A program made the translations under genes and the position numbers. A stretch of DNA of 64,000 nucleotides, from positions 20,988,001 through 21,052,000 of the forward strand of contig NW_023503493.1 in assembly GCF_014529535.1 (NCBI RefSeq), read 5' to 3'. Positions 23,956 through 34,606 of this stretch are shown here, piece by piece. The notes beneath the pieces are model-generated. The model ran no database searches and had not been told where the DNA came from. It saw only the letters and a program-made list of their open reading frames with translations. This stretch comes from Bradysia coprophila (Eukaryota > Arthropoda > Insecta > Diptera > Sciaridae). Positions within the stretch are counted from its first letter, which is position 1. Each line of letters opens with the position of its first letter.

Positions 23956-26770
23956 TTAAAGCTTTGTTGATCTGCCTCGAACCCTTCGTTTGTAGGCATA
24001 AGAGATAAAAGAGGCGAGGAATGAGAGAGTTTCAGAAGTGAGGCCAAAAAGCCACTTTACGCTCACATTTTATTCACTTTATTAACTTTTTGTAAATGAC
24101 AAGCGAGTCTTACTATATACTATGCTGTAATTCTGTGATAATTATGAGATATGCCGGTTGTACGTACGTACCGGGTACTTTTTATTCGACTTTTAACTTC
24201 ATGTATTTATCTCTTAACGAACTCTGCTAATTCCTTTTAATAAACAACAAAAATAACACCCACAACGCATATAAAATGCGATAATCGGTGCTTTGGAAAG
24301 TCAAGTTGATTTTAATTCTCGTTTTTATTGCATAACAATATTTGTGTATTAATAAAATGATTTGAAAAAAAGTGCGCTGCTTGTTAAAATGTATTTTTTT
24401 CTGGTTGCGGTTGGAATACCACAACAGATGGATTGTTTCGATATTAGTTTTTCGTTGATTGCAAAAGACAATTCGATCTCTTAATTCAAATGCTTACAAG
24501 TCTGACATGAATGCAGAATGTTTATCGTTGTAGTTATACTCGACTACCTCACCTCATGAATGAATGAATAACGCGAGTGGGTGTGGTTGTTGATTGAAAA
24601 CATTTTTGAACATCGTCTCGTTGCAAACTTACAGTTTAATTGCACAGTTGTAGATACAACAAACTCTAAACTCATAGATACACAACATGACGTTCACTGT
24701 ATACGCCGATGATGATGAATCAGAATGTTAAAATGCGTCTGAATGGGATTCTAGATATTTTTTCTGTATAATTCCATTCGGACGTAGCTAACCGTTTGCT
24801 GAACGTTACTCATTAGTTGCTTTAAGCATATCTTACAACGCCAAACCAAACATTTATAATTGCAAAATATGCCTCACGATTTTCTCTATGTAATATAGGT
24901 TACATATCAGCCTAATCGCATATATTATGGATGCAATGTGAAGGTCGACGTTCGATAAGGAAGTATATTATCCGACAAGAAATGCTCAAATCAAATATCT
25001 AAAATCGAAAACTCGAATTGCCGTGTCTCTCTCATCTTTGATTCATTTTTTATTCAGTTTTCTATATTTGGCAAACAATCTAAAAAATGATGTCATTTTG
25101 CTAGAGATGATTAAGTGCAAAATTTCGACAAATGGAAATATTATCATAACACTCACGAGCCCCACACAATTTATCAATTAAATGTCATTTGGCAAAGCTT
25201 TTAGCCACACAAAACAATTTTTTTTTTATTTTAAAATTGTATGTGTTGTGTATAATAGTCTGAGGTACATTCCGATGCCGCTGCCGTTTTCCTACATTGT
25301 TGTGTGAATAAAATTTGTGCGACGAAATCAGAAATCATTTTTATGCATTTGTTTAATTAAATTTCGTCGATAAATTTCTTATCCGATTTTCTTGCTTCCA
25401 TTCACACTGATGGAAATCGTCGTCTATACAAACATCCAAAAACAAATCAGAGATGAGATTCTTCGTAATTTGTATTTTGGTTTTCGTGTTTAGTTTAGTG
25501 TGTGCTTTAAATATAGATGAGTTTTATATTTAGATAGATTATTATTGTATTACACACAGTCTCTTCTTCGATCACTATCATTGCTTCTATAGCTGCTCGA
25601 CATAAAGGAAAATACTATACGGCCTACCAATGAACTGTATTGTTCTTTCGCATAAAAATTTAATTTTTTTTCCTCCAAAAAAATATTTATTTTCAACGCA
25701 GTGTACGGACATATTGAGTCATTCAATATTTTGGTATTGTGCACACACACCCAAATTGTATATGCATAACTACATAAATTTGTGCATTACATAATTTTCA
25801 TTTTCAGTGCTATTTTCAACTTCCGCTTTTCCCAATTCTCAATTTTCCACATTCCACTTTTTTAGGTCTTAGGCATGAGATATTTACCGAACTCGCGGAA
25901 AAAGGAAAAAAAAAATTGTTCGGACTCAACTGTTTCCGCATTAACTGAATTTACCTGAGATTCACCGCGCGCACAACGGGTCCTAAGTTTTCCATCAATT
26001 TAGGGTTCTTATTATTTATTTTTAGCTAAAAATTATTTTACTTTAATAACTTCTGTTTGTCTCTTTCTATTTTCTTTCTTAAAATAATCGTTTAAATAAA
26101 ATCTGTTTTTCTATGTTTCGAGTCGGAATAGTTTCGAGTAACTGATGAACTGAGCAAATTCGTTTCGCTTAAGCCGATTCTCGAGTGTAAAAATGTATGT
26201 TAATGAGTAATAATATGACATTACGCAGGCGGAGTCGTACAACAACAACTTTTTTTCTGTGTGAAATTCACATATGTGTATAATAGACGATAGTGTGGTC
26301 ATGTTTAATGTTTGTTTGTTTTGTTATATTATGCGTTATAAGTATATGCTTGTTGTAAGCCCAAAAGCTTAAAGTGTAGGATTTAGAGTGATAAAGGTTA
26401 GTTAAACAAATTAATTGGGGAATTGTTTTCAATAGCAATGTACAAGATGAACAGTAAGTCCAACAGAATATAGGTTTTCAAGACACAGGCCGAGAAAAAA
26501 AACACTCATGAAAAGCCAATTTCACTTCTGTTCGCTAAGTTAAACAAATAATTGTAGATTCGAATATGTAGCGGAAGCAAATGATCGTAGAGAAAGTCTT
26601 ATAGAAACTTATCTAAGAAATGTTTCGAATAGAAAATACTTACATGCACCCTGCATATAACAAGTAAGAATTCAATTAATCCGAACATAGTCGAAGATTA
26701 GTTAAGGTTCTTGTTATAATTTTTCCGTTTATACTTTTAGTAGACGGAAAGTGTTCAAACACAACGGATT

Positions 26771-26800
26771 TATAAAATTGACTTTACTGTCAGAAAATCA
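26771..26800 (+). promoter_or_regulatory. TATA-type core promoter of first P450 gene
   Basis: TATAAAA at 26771-26777 is followed 29 bp later by the A of AATCAATT (about 26800), a plausible start site. The same arrangement and spacing is found at the second P450 gene, within upstream sequence that is recognisably duplicated. Conservation of both TATA and start in two diverged copies supports the call. Confidence 0.6.
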
Positions 26801-26865
26801 ATTGAAACATCTGCGTCTGATGATTTCATTTTCTTCACGAAATTTTGTATCTTATTATAAACAAA

Positions 26866-28734
26866 ATGTGGAGCGCTATCCTCACCATCATTGCGATATT
26901 TTTATTTTCGTTGGCTTTCTACAAGTGGGCAACGATTAACAATGACTATTTCGAGAAAAGGAACATGAAATTTACAAAACCAACGTTTCTGCTTGGTTTT
27001 ACCGCTGATTTTTTCTTTGGTCGCGGAACGTTGGCTGAATTTGCAAATAAAATTTATCGAGAATTCCCTAACGAAGCGTAAGCTATTGAACATTATTTCG
27101 ACGCATTAAGTAAGATCAAAAGAATTATTTTCATCATTTGTTCGTTCAGTGCCAATGGTGTTTTCAGTTTTCGTGCACCACAATACTTGCTACGAGATCC
27201 GGAGGTAATCAAGCAAATTGCCATTAAAGATTTCGATCACTTTGGAGATCGATATAAGTTTATCGATCCAAAAGTAGATAAATTATGGGGAAACAGTTTA
27301 TTCCTGATGGAACATGATAGATGGCATCTGATGCGAGCCACTCTAAGTCCTGCATTTACAGGAAGTAAAATGCGACAAATGTTCAATTTGGTCGTCGAAG
27401 TAGCAGAAAGTGTCATTCAGCATCTACTAAAAAAAGTTGAGAATGGAGAAAAGATCGATGTTGAAATGAAAGATTTCTTCACACGTTACACGAACGATGT
27501 GATTGCCACTTGTGCATTCGGGTTAAAAGTGAATTCCGTTGCCGAACCAGAAAACGAGTTCTATCGCAACGGGAAAGAATTGATGAATTTCTTTGGTGGA
27601 GTGAACGTGTTAAAAAGTATGATAATTCTATCGATGCCAGCGGTTGCTCGATTTTTTAATCTCCGATTTACTGGAAAAGTTGGAGAGACCTTTGGCGGAA
27701 TGATTCTAGATACAATGAAAGAGCGGAAGAAGAAGAATATCTTTCGACCGGACATGATAAATATTATGATGCAGGTTCGTGAAGGAACGCTAAAACAGGA
27801 AACAGACGAAAAGGAAAAGGAAGTTGATGGATTTTCTGCCGTGGAAGAGTCAGAAATAGGCAAAGTGACTGTAACTCGTACTTGGAGTGATGACGAACTT
27901 GTAGCTCAGTGTTTCATTTTCTTTTTAGGTATAACAATAACGGATATTTCCCTAATTTGTTTAAAAATCTAATTTACTTTTCAGCCGGTTTCGAAACATC
28001 ATCAGGAATGTTGACATTTGCATCTTACGAGCTTGCTGCAAATCAAGATATTCAGCAGAAACTCTATGAAGAAATTGCAGCCATGAATGAACAGCTCAAC
28101 GGAAAGTCAATCCATTATGATGCGCTACAGAAGCTCAAGTATCTGGATCAAGTGTTTTCAGAAACAATGAGGAAATGGCCACCCCTATTCCAGATTGACC
28201 GTCAATGTACTAAAGAATACATTTTCGACAATGGAAGTTTGAAATTTGAAGTAGAGAAAGGACAGTCCGTATTGATACCAATTTATGGTATTCAGCACGA
28301 TCCGAAATATTTTCCGGAGCCGGAGAAATTCGATCCGGATAGGTTCAGCGATGAAAACAAAAGTAGTATTCACCAAGCCACTTACATGCCATTCGGAATA
28401 GGTAAGACTGTAGAGCAATTAAACTTTTAGGGAAAAATTTAATTTTATCTGTTGACATCCGTAGGTCCACGCAACTGCATTGGTAAGCTTCTTTGTTTAA
28501 AAAAAAAAAGGTTCGACAAAATACGGTCAAATTTGCAACGCTTTATTTTCCTTGTCAGGTTCTCGATTTGCACTCATGGAACTGAAGGCAATTCTATACT
28601 ACATTCTTCTGAACTTTTCAATTGAACCGAATGAAAAATCCGAAATTCCATTAAAACCACCGAAACTGTCAATGATAGCGTCATTGTTGCCGAGAACCGG
28701 AGTTCATTTTGAGCTGAGACCAAGGAAAAAATGA
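26866..28734 (+). CDS. Cytochrome P450, CYP6-like (clan 3), tandem copy 1
   Basis: Haem-thiolate mono-oxygenase anchored in the endoplasmic reticulum. CYP6 enzymes usually oxidise plant compounds, insecticides or lipids; the substrate here is unknown. Five exons: 26866-27077, 27150-27928, 27985-28401, 28465-28482 and 28559-28734 (1602 nt, 533 aa). An N-terminal membrane anchor (about residues 2-20) precedes the catalytic domain. The I-helix AGFETSS is near residue 331, ExxR (ETMR) at 390-393, a PDRF motif follows, and the haem loop FGIGPRNCIG carries the axial Cys474. That loop is cut by two introns around an 18-nt exon. An acidic loop (EKEKEVDG) precedes the I-helix. AATAAA at about 28813 is a likely poly(A) signal. 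All key residues are present, so the enzyme should be functional. Confidence 0.95.
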
Positions 28735-28950
28735 GGATTGTCCTTCTACTTAAATTAGACAGAGAAAGCATTGAAAAAATCGCTTTCAAAATATAGATTT
28801 TCTTCATAAACGAATAAACTAACATAAAAATAAATTCAAAATCTTACACAGCACACAGCATTACGAACCATTCGGTAGAAAATGATCGAGCAGAGCCAGG
28901 TCTACAAGCGAAAGTGCATCCAATCAATCATTCGAAACCGGTACACATTT

Positions 28951-29040
28951 TCGGCCCCGAAGAATGATTTAGTTATTTGTGTATCTGTTTTGGACGATTG
29001 CTTTTAGGCAATTTCGTGAGTTGTAGCCCGAACGAAGTGA
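28951..29040 (+). mobile_element. One-armed fragment of the hairpin repeat
   Basis: CGGCCCCGAAGAATGA, then TGTTTTGGACGATTG, AGGCAATTTCG and CGAACGAAGTGA match in order one half of the repeat at 49060-49256. The second arm is missing. It is a truncated or rearranged member of the family. Confidence 0.6.
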
Positions 29041-29265
29041 AAAGCAATTTCTTGTTACAAACACAGCTCACAAGAAATTCTTTACGCCCTCTCAATCTTA
29101 TCAATATACATCTAAGTGTTTCTCATTATCTAATCTGTCCATCGTCAACATTATGAGGAAGAAACTGAGAGCAGCTTTCATTGCTCTTGATATGAGACGA
29201 ACAACAAATATACCTGCGAGTTACGACCATATTATTTGTGAGTTTACCGCCAGTGAATAAATGCT

Positions 29266-29267
<2 letters not shown>

Positions 29268-29313
<46 letters not shown>

Positions 29314-29785
29314 AACATACAGAGTAAGTTGAAAGATTTTGATTGTTTGGAAAAAGTGCATTTTGTATTAAAAGTGACTAATTTCAAAACGATGTATCTT
29401 CGGTAATTTTAAACCAACATAGTCGAGTGATAGCTCGTTTTGTTCGTATTTAAAGCAAGAATATGACAGATTAGGTTTTGTGGTGATAAATACCAAAGGG
29501 TAGAAACTGAAATGTTCGGCTATACATAGTTGACGCGTCTCAAAAAATTTTCTTCGTTCTTTTTTTGGTTGTTAGACTGCGTCAAGTCCTCCGCTATCGC
29601 TACAGACATAATGTTGATGCATTGAGTACCGGATGATCATGTCCGGAGCGATAGCGGAGGACTTGACGCAGTCTAACTTCCGAAAAAAGAACGAAGAACC
29701 TTTTTTGAGACGCGGCAACTATGTATAGCTTATTAGCTTACTCTGTATGTTTCTATCTGTCTATCTGTCTATCTATCTATCTATC
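29268..29785. mobile_element. Foldback element with GATA microsatellite ends
   Basis: Nested inverted repeats. The outer arms are a TAGA microsatellite followed by GAAACATACAGAGTAAG on the left and its complement followed by CTATCTGTCTAT on the right. The inner arms, about 80 bp each (about 29518-29733), hold CTTCGTTCTTTTTT and AGACTGCGTCAAGTCCTCCG and their inverses. The centre is short. A fragment with the same end (GATAGAAACATACAGAGTAA) lies at 53440-53520. No coding capacity. Confidence 0.75.
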
Positions 29786-30430
29786 GATGGTTGATCTCCG
29801 AAAATCCGCAGCCAATCTCCATGAAACTTTTCAGGAACTTAAGTTTCATTCATCATTATCCCATAAAAAGTCAGAATTTTGTGGAATTAATTAATTAATT
29901 TTCGGAACAATTTCTCTCATATAAAAATGTACAGCCATTTTGTGTTGATAGCGTCGTGATGATTGTTGTGAAGTTGGTTGTAATTCGGTCGAAATTTCAA
30001 AATTCAAAGTTTTATAAGATAAATTTTCTTGCTGGTCTGTTCCTGATAATCTGCCACTTTGCGACGCAGATTTTTTTGGTTAAATTTTGGTTGTTTCCAG
30101 TCAAATTTTTTTTGGTAAAAATAATTTGGTACAATGATGAGAAAAACTAAGCCAGCTTGTTTGAACTTATTGGGTGTTTTAGAAATTGTACCTCAAAGAC
30201 TGCGTCACAATTTTCTCGAAGAGGTTTTTGTTTGGATTAAATGTATCTAAAGTGAGTAAAGAAAAAATCGCTACATTTGGACTAAGAATTTACCAATATT
30301 GAAAAAAATACTGTGTGTTCACCCTGTGCGCAGCAAGTAAGCATCTAATCAATCCGAAAAAAGTCGAAGGCATCAGTATAGTTCTTGTTTGTAATTTTAG
30401 TAGACGAAAGACATTGAGACACAACGGATA

Positions 30431-30460
30431 TATAAAAGTGAATTAACTGTGAGAAAATCA
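30431..30460 (+). promoter_or_regulatory. TATA-type core promoter of second P450 gene
   Basis: TATAAAA at 30431-30437, with the A of AATCAATT 29 bp downstream (about 30460), has the same geometry as the first P450 gene. The flanking bases CACAACGGAT and GAGAAAATCAATT are shared by both copies. Confidence 0.6.
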
Positions 30461-30528
30461 ATTAGACATTTGCGTTCGATGATTTCATATTCTTCACGAT
30501 TTTTATTTTATTTCATTAGACAACCAAT

Positions 30529-32404
30529 ATGTTGGGCGCTTTCATCATCATCATCGCAATTTTCTTATTTTCGTTGGCTTTCTACAAGTGGGCAACGATT
30601 AACAATGACTATTTCGAGAAGAGGAACATGAAATTTTCAAAGCCAACATTTTTGTTCGGATCTATGCGCGATTTTTTCTATTCCCGTGGAACTTTGGCTG
30701 ATTTCGCAAATAAAATTTATCGAGAATTTCCAAACGAAGCGTAAATTATCTAATCGGCGATTTTCGTTTCAATCGCGACAAAGAGAATCAAACGGATTAA
30801 TTTTATCTACTTTTCCAGAGTCAATGGTCTGTTCGGTTTTCGACAACCGCAATTCTTACTTCGAGATCCGGACGTAATCAAACAAATTGCAGTCAAGGAC
30901 TTTGATCACTTCGAAGATCGTTTTAAATTTATCGATCCAAAGTTAGATAAACTATGGGGAAACAGTTTATTTCTGATGGAAAGTGAGAAATGGCGACTGA
31001 TGCGAGCCACTCTAAGTCCTGCATTTACAGGAAGTAAAATGCGACAAATGTTCAATTTGGTCGTCGAAGTAGCAGAAAGTGTTATGCAGCATCTACTAAA
31101 AAAAGTTGAGAATGGAGAAAAGGTCGATGTTGAAATGAAAGATTTCTTCACACGATACACGAACGATGTGATTGCATCTTGTGCATTCGGATTAAAAGTG
31201 AATTCCGTTGCCGAACCGAAAAATGAGTTTTATCTGAATGGGAAGGAATTGTTGAATTTCTTTGGTCTTGTGAATCTGATCAAAAGTATGATAATTATGA
31301 CCACGCCATCCATTGCACGACTTTTAAAACTCAATCTTACTGGAAAAGTTGGAGAAAGTTTTAGCCACATAATATTAGACACAATGGAAGAGCGGAAGAC
31401 GAAGAGTATTTTTCGACCGGACATGATCAATATTATGATGCAGGTTCGTGAAGGAACGTTGAAACAGGAAACAGAAGAAAAGAAAAAGGAAGTTGATGGA
31501 TTTTCTGCCGTAGAAGAGTCCGAAATCGGCAAGGAAACTGTAAATCGTGCTTGGAGTGATGACGAACTTGTAGCTCAGTGTTTCATTTTCTTTATAGGTA
31601 ACGGGTAGAGCTTAGACCGGGGAAACTGTTTCGATGCTAAAAAAGGGAATTTTTCTTTCAGCTGGTTTCGAAACATCATCAGCAATGTTAACATTTGCAT
31701 CTTACGAGCTTGCTGCAAATCCAGATATTCAGCAGAAACTCTATGAAGAAATTGCAGCCATGAATGAACAGCTCAACGGAAAGTCCATTCATTATGATGC
31801 GCTACAAAAGCTCAAGTATCTGGATCAAGTGTTTTCAGAAACAATGAGGAAATGGCCACCACTATTCCAGATTGACCGTCAATGTACTAAAGAATACATA
31901 TTCGACAATGGAAGTTTAAAGTTCAAAGTGGAGAAAGGACAGACGGTATTGATACCAGTCTACGGAATTCAGCACGATGCCAAACATTTTCCGGAGCCGG
32001 AGAAATTCGATCCGGATAGATTCAGTGATGAAAACAAAAACAGTATTCACCAAGGCACTTACATGCCATTCGGAATAGGTAAGACGTTAGAGCAATTCAA
32101 CTGTTGGAGAAAAAAAAATTAATTTATCCGTTCGTATCCGTAGGTCCACGCAACTGCATTGGTAAGTTTAAAAAAGAGGAGCTCGACAAAAGACGGGCAA
32201 GTTTGCATATCTTAATTTTCCTTCTCAGGTTCTCGTTTTGCACTCATGGAACTGAAGGCGATTCTGTACTACGTACTTCTGAACTTTACAATTGAACCGA
32301 ACGAAAAATCTGAAATTCCATTGAAGCCACCGAAAATGACAACAGCTGCGACAATGTTACCGAGAACCGGAGTTCATTTTGAGCTTAAACCAAGGAAAAA
32401 ATAA
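30529..32404 (+). CDS. Cytochrome P450, CYP6-like (clan 3), tandem copy 2
   Basis: Paralogue of the P450 at 26866-28734, on the same strand about 1.8 kb downstream. Exons 30529-30740, 30819-31597, 31662-32078, 32144-32161 and 32229-32404 have exactly the same lengths as copy 1 (212, 779, 417, 18 and 176 nt), again giving 533 aa. The membrane anchor, AGFETSS, ETMR, PDRF and FGIGPRNCIG are intact, including the 18-nt exon inside the haem loop. Long blocks are nearly identical to copy 1, for example a run of about 80 identical bases from about 31005. The stretch around residues 233-262 (after FFG) differs strongly, as expected for substrate-recognition regions. It is probably an active enzyme with shifted specificity. 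Regulation likely uses the shared TATA promoter. Confidence 0.95.
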
Positions 32405-32507
32405 AAGTTTTTGAAGATCAGATGAATTTGACGATAAAGTAATTTTTTGCCTTAGACAAATTATACCAGGACTGGTATTTTGTTCAAAAAATATGTACCC
32501 AACGTCA

Positions 32508-32798
32508 GTTTGCCCTCTTAATGTTTAGTTTCCTCTTACCAAAAAAGTACTCCGTGTGAGAGACAAAATTGAATTTTTTCAATTTTTTCTTTGTTTGTTT
32601 GACAGCTCGCTCTCTCACGGAGTACTTTTTGTTGAGTCGAGTGGACACTTAAGTGTCCATTCCACTCAACAAAAAGTACTCCGTGAGAGAGCAAACTGTC
32701 AAATAAACAAAGGAAAAATTGAAAAAAATCAATTTTTTCTCTCACACGGAGTACTTTTTTGGTAAGAGGAAACTAAGCATTAACTAAAGAGGGCAAAC
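32508..32798. mobile_element. 290-bp near-perfect palindrome (GTACTCC family, dimeric copy)
   Basis: The left arm runs GTTTGCCCTCTT, CTTACCAAAAAAGTACTCC and so on to the centre GGACACTTAAGTGTCC (about 32641-32656). The right arm repeats it in reverse complement out to AAGAGGGCAAAC. Because both strands read almost the same, each shows a similar 69-codon frame; neither is a gene. The half-unit also occurs at 10990-11110. It lies directly downstream of the second P450 gene. Confidence 0.85.
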
Positions 32799-33433
32799 AT
32801 TTCGTAGTTCATATTGGTACCATATATTTTATGTAATTTTGTTCGAAGTTTCCTCTCTCCAGGTATAATTACTTTTTGTTCTTTTGCACAAAAATAACTT
32901 TGCCATAAGTTTGTAATTTTATCTACTAATAAAATAACCACACTTCAAACGTTTCGTCTAATTGGGAGAGGCAAAATTTGGGTGATGATTTGATAAATAA
33001 CTTAAAACCTCTACGTAAAGAATGTCACGCAGAATGTCAGAAAAAACCCTTCTAGTTCAAGTAAGCAAATGCAGAGAGCAAAAGAGAATAAGAAATCCAA
33101 TTAAACAAAGCCGCCATTTACCTTACAGGAGAGAGCCAGCCGGATTTGTCTTACAAGAGAGAAATTTCCTCTTATTTGCAAGGTACATGTAGATCACTAA
33201 AATGACCGCTGGCGTGACGATCGACGGTTCGGTTTTGTGTGCAAACTAATGACAACCAACTTTGCTTCTAAGGGAATTCCCCGTATTTAGTTCATTTGCA
33301 TTCATTTCAAAGAATTGGACGCACTCACTTATTCATTACTATGTGAAATTGTGAAGTTGGTTTCGATTAGTTTGCACACTTTTCCCCACCATTCCTCACG
33401 TTTCCGTTATCAGTTTCACCAAACAAAGAGATC

Positions 33434-33688
33434 TATACATACTGAAGGTAACGCAGACTCTCAGGAAAGAGCAAGAAATACAAGGTTCTTTCAGAACCTT
33501 GAAGAAATATGGATCCAAAGTTTCGGGTGAATATAAGATTTGTTATGTTGCATCCGTGACATTTGACATGATCATGTTGTTGTGAACAACAAAGTGAATT
33601 TGACTTGTGTCCAACATTATAAAGATTATATTCACCCAAAACTTTGGATCCGTGTGGTCTTGCGGATTTGCGTTACCTTCAGTATATA
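33434..33688. mobile_element. Foldback element with ACTGAAGGTAACGC ends
   Basis: The outer arms TATACATACTGAAGGTAACGC and GCGTTACCTTCAGTATATA are inverted copies. An inner pair, GGATCCAAAGTTTCGGGTGAA and TTCACCCAAAACTTTGGATCC, follows. The centre is AT-rich. A small CAAGGTTCTTTCAGAACCTTG palindrome sits in the left half. Non-coding. Confidence 0.7.
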
Positions 33689-33864
33689 TATTTACCTCGC
33701 TTATTTGCACGTGGCTTATAAAGATTTAGACTTTGCTTGATGATTCAAATAGTCATTTACGTCACAAAGACTGAAGTCCGAAAGAACGTTTCCATGTGAC
33801 GTATCGAGTTGTAGGCCTGCTAAGAGAACCGAAAAATCAGAGATGGCACTGCCTTCGAGTCGGT

Positions 33865-33981
33865 CTTTTCAAGGTTCTCAAAAGAACGGTGTGTTTGGGA
33901 CTCAATGAGAATATAGAAAAGAAACGGGCAAGGTAGGTTTAGTCCCAAACACACCGAGATCTTTCAGAACTTGGGTCTTTT
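33865..33981. repeat. Hairpin repeat with GGTGTGTTTGGGACT arms
   Basis: CAAGGTTCTCAAAAGAACGG and GTGTGTTTGGGACT on the left are mirrored by AGTCCCAAACACACC and GATCTTTCAGAACTTGG on the right, with a loop of about 38 bp. A short foldback repeat with no coding capacity. Confidence 0.65.
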
Positions 33982-34606
33982 GAGATACGAAATTTAAAAA
34001 TAAAAATCATTTGTTAGGAAGTTAAATTTTCGATCACATTGTACATGAAAAAATGGTTCGATGAAATGACCGACTTGCCGACAGCGTCAATCATTGAGAG
34101 TCCTGTGAAATAGTGCTCAAATCCACGACCTATTACACATCTATTACATGTCGGGCCTTGCCCTGAATTTATGTGAACTTCATTCATCGAACAGTACTAA
34201 CTGTACTAACTCACTTCAATAACAGATTTTTTCAAAGTTCTGAAAGTATGTTATCTGCTGCAGTCTTTCAGAACCTTGGATTTTTTAAGGGTCATTAGGC
34301 CTCTTAATTTGTATGGAACGTCCGGAACACAGTGACCTATACCATAAAATGAGAATTTTGGACTACTGCTTCGCTTTTTTTAATTCTGTTCTCGTTCCTG
34401 TTCTTGGAGTGCGTCGAAAGTACAAAAGTAGACCCAGACCATCTCAATTCACATTATGTTAAATACGAATATATTAACAATGACATGGATATCGCATGTG
34501 GAACAAGGGGTAATCATAACGTTGAGAACGTTATTAAACCTTTATTTGTACAATAATTTTAACCTGTGACCCGAATTCGAATCATTGATTTGTTTCTCTT
34601 TTATTA

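Larger units (their letters stand above)
22809..26640. other. Intergenic DNA between MIF4G gene and first P450
   Basis: AT-rich with no convincing coding exon on either strand. The left end must hold the 5'UTR and promoter of the MIF4G gene, the right end the upstream region of the first P450. Two small elements are visible: an inverted-repeat element at 23211-23368 and a TTAA-flanked element at 23757-23955. The remainder shows only short A/T runs and microsatellite-like CACA tracts. Confidence 0.5.
28735..30390. other. Spacer between the two P450 genes, largely repeats
   Basis: Contains a partial copy of the hairpin repeat at 28951-29040 and a larger foldback structure with GATA microsatellites at 29268-29785. 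No gene is visible. The last portion (about 30315-30528) is homologous to the upstream region of the first P450 gene and is part of the tandem duplication. Confidence 0.6.
32800..34606. other. Intergenic DNA rich in short inverted repeats
   Basis: No coding exon seen. It contains the foldback at 33434-33688, the hairpin at 33865-33981, and several isolated copies of a short GGTTCTTTCAGAACC palindrome (about 33481-33500 and 34260-34275). AATAAA near 32927 could serve the second P450 if its 3'UTR spans the palindrome; otherwise it is chance. Confidence 0.5.

Noticed and set aside
32536-32765. Mirrored 69-codon frames on both strands
   Set aside because: They are the two readings of one palindrome. 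Sequence symmetry, not coding, explains their similarity.
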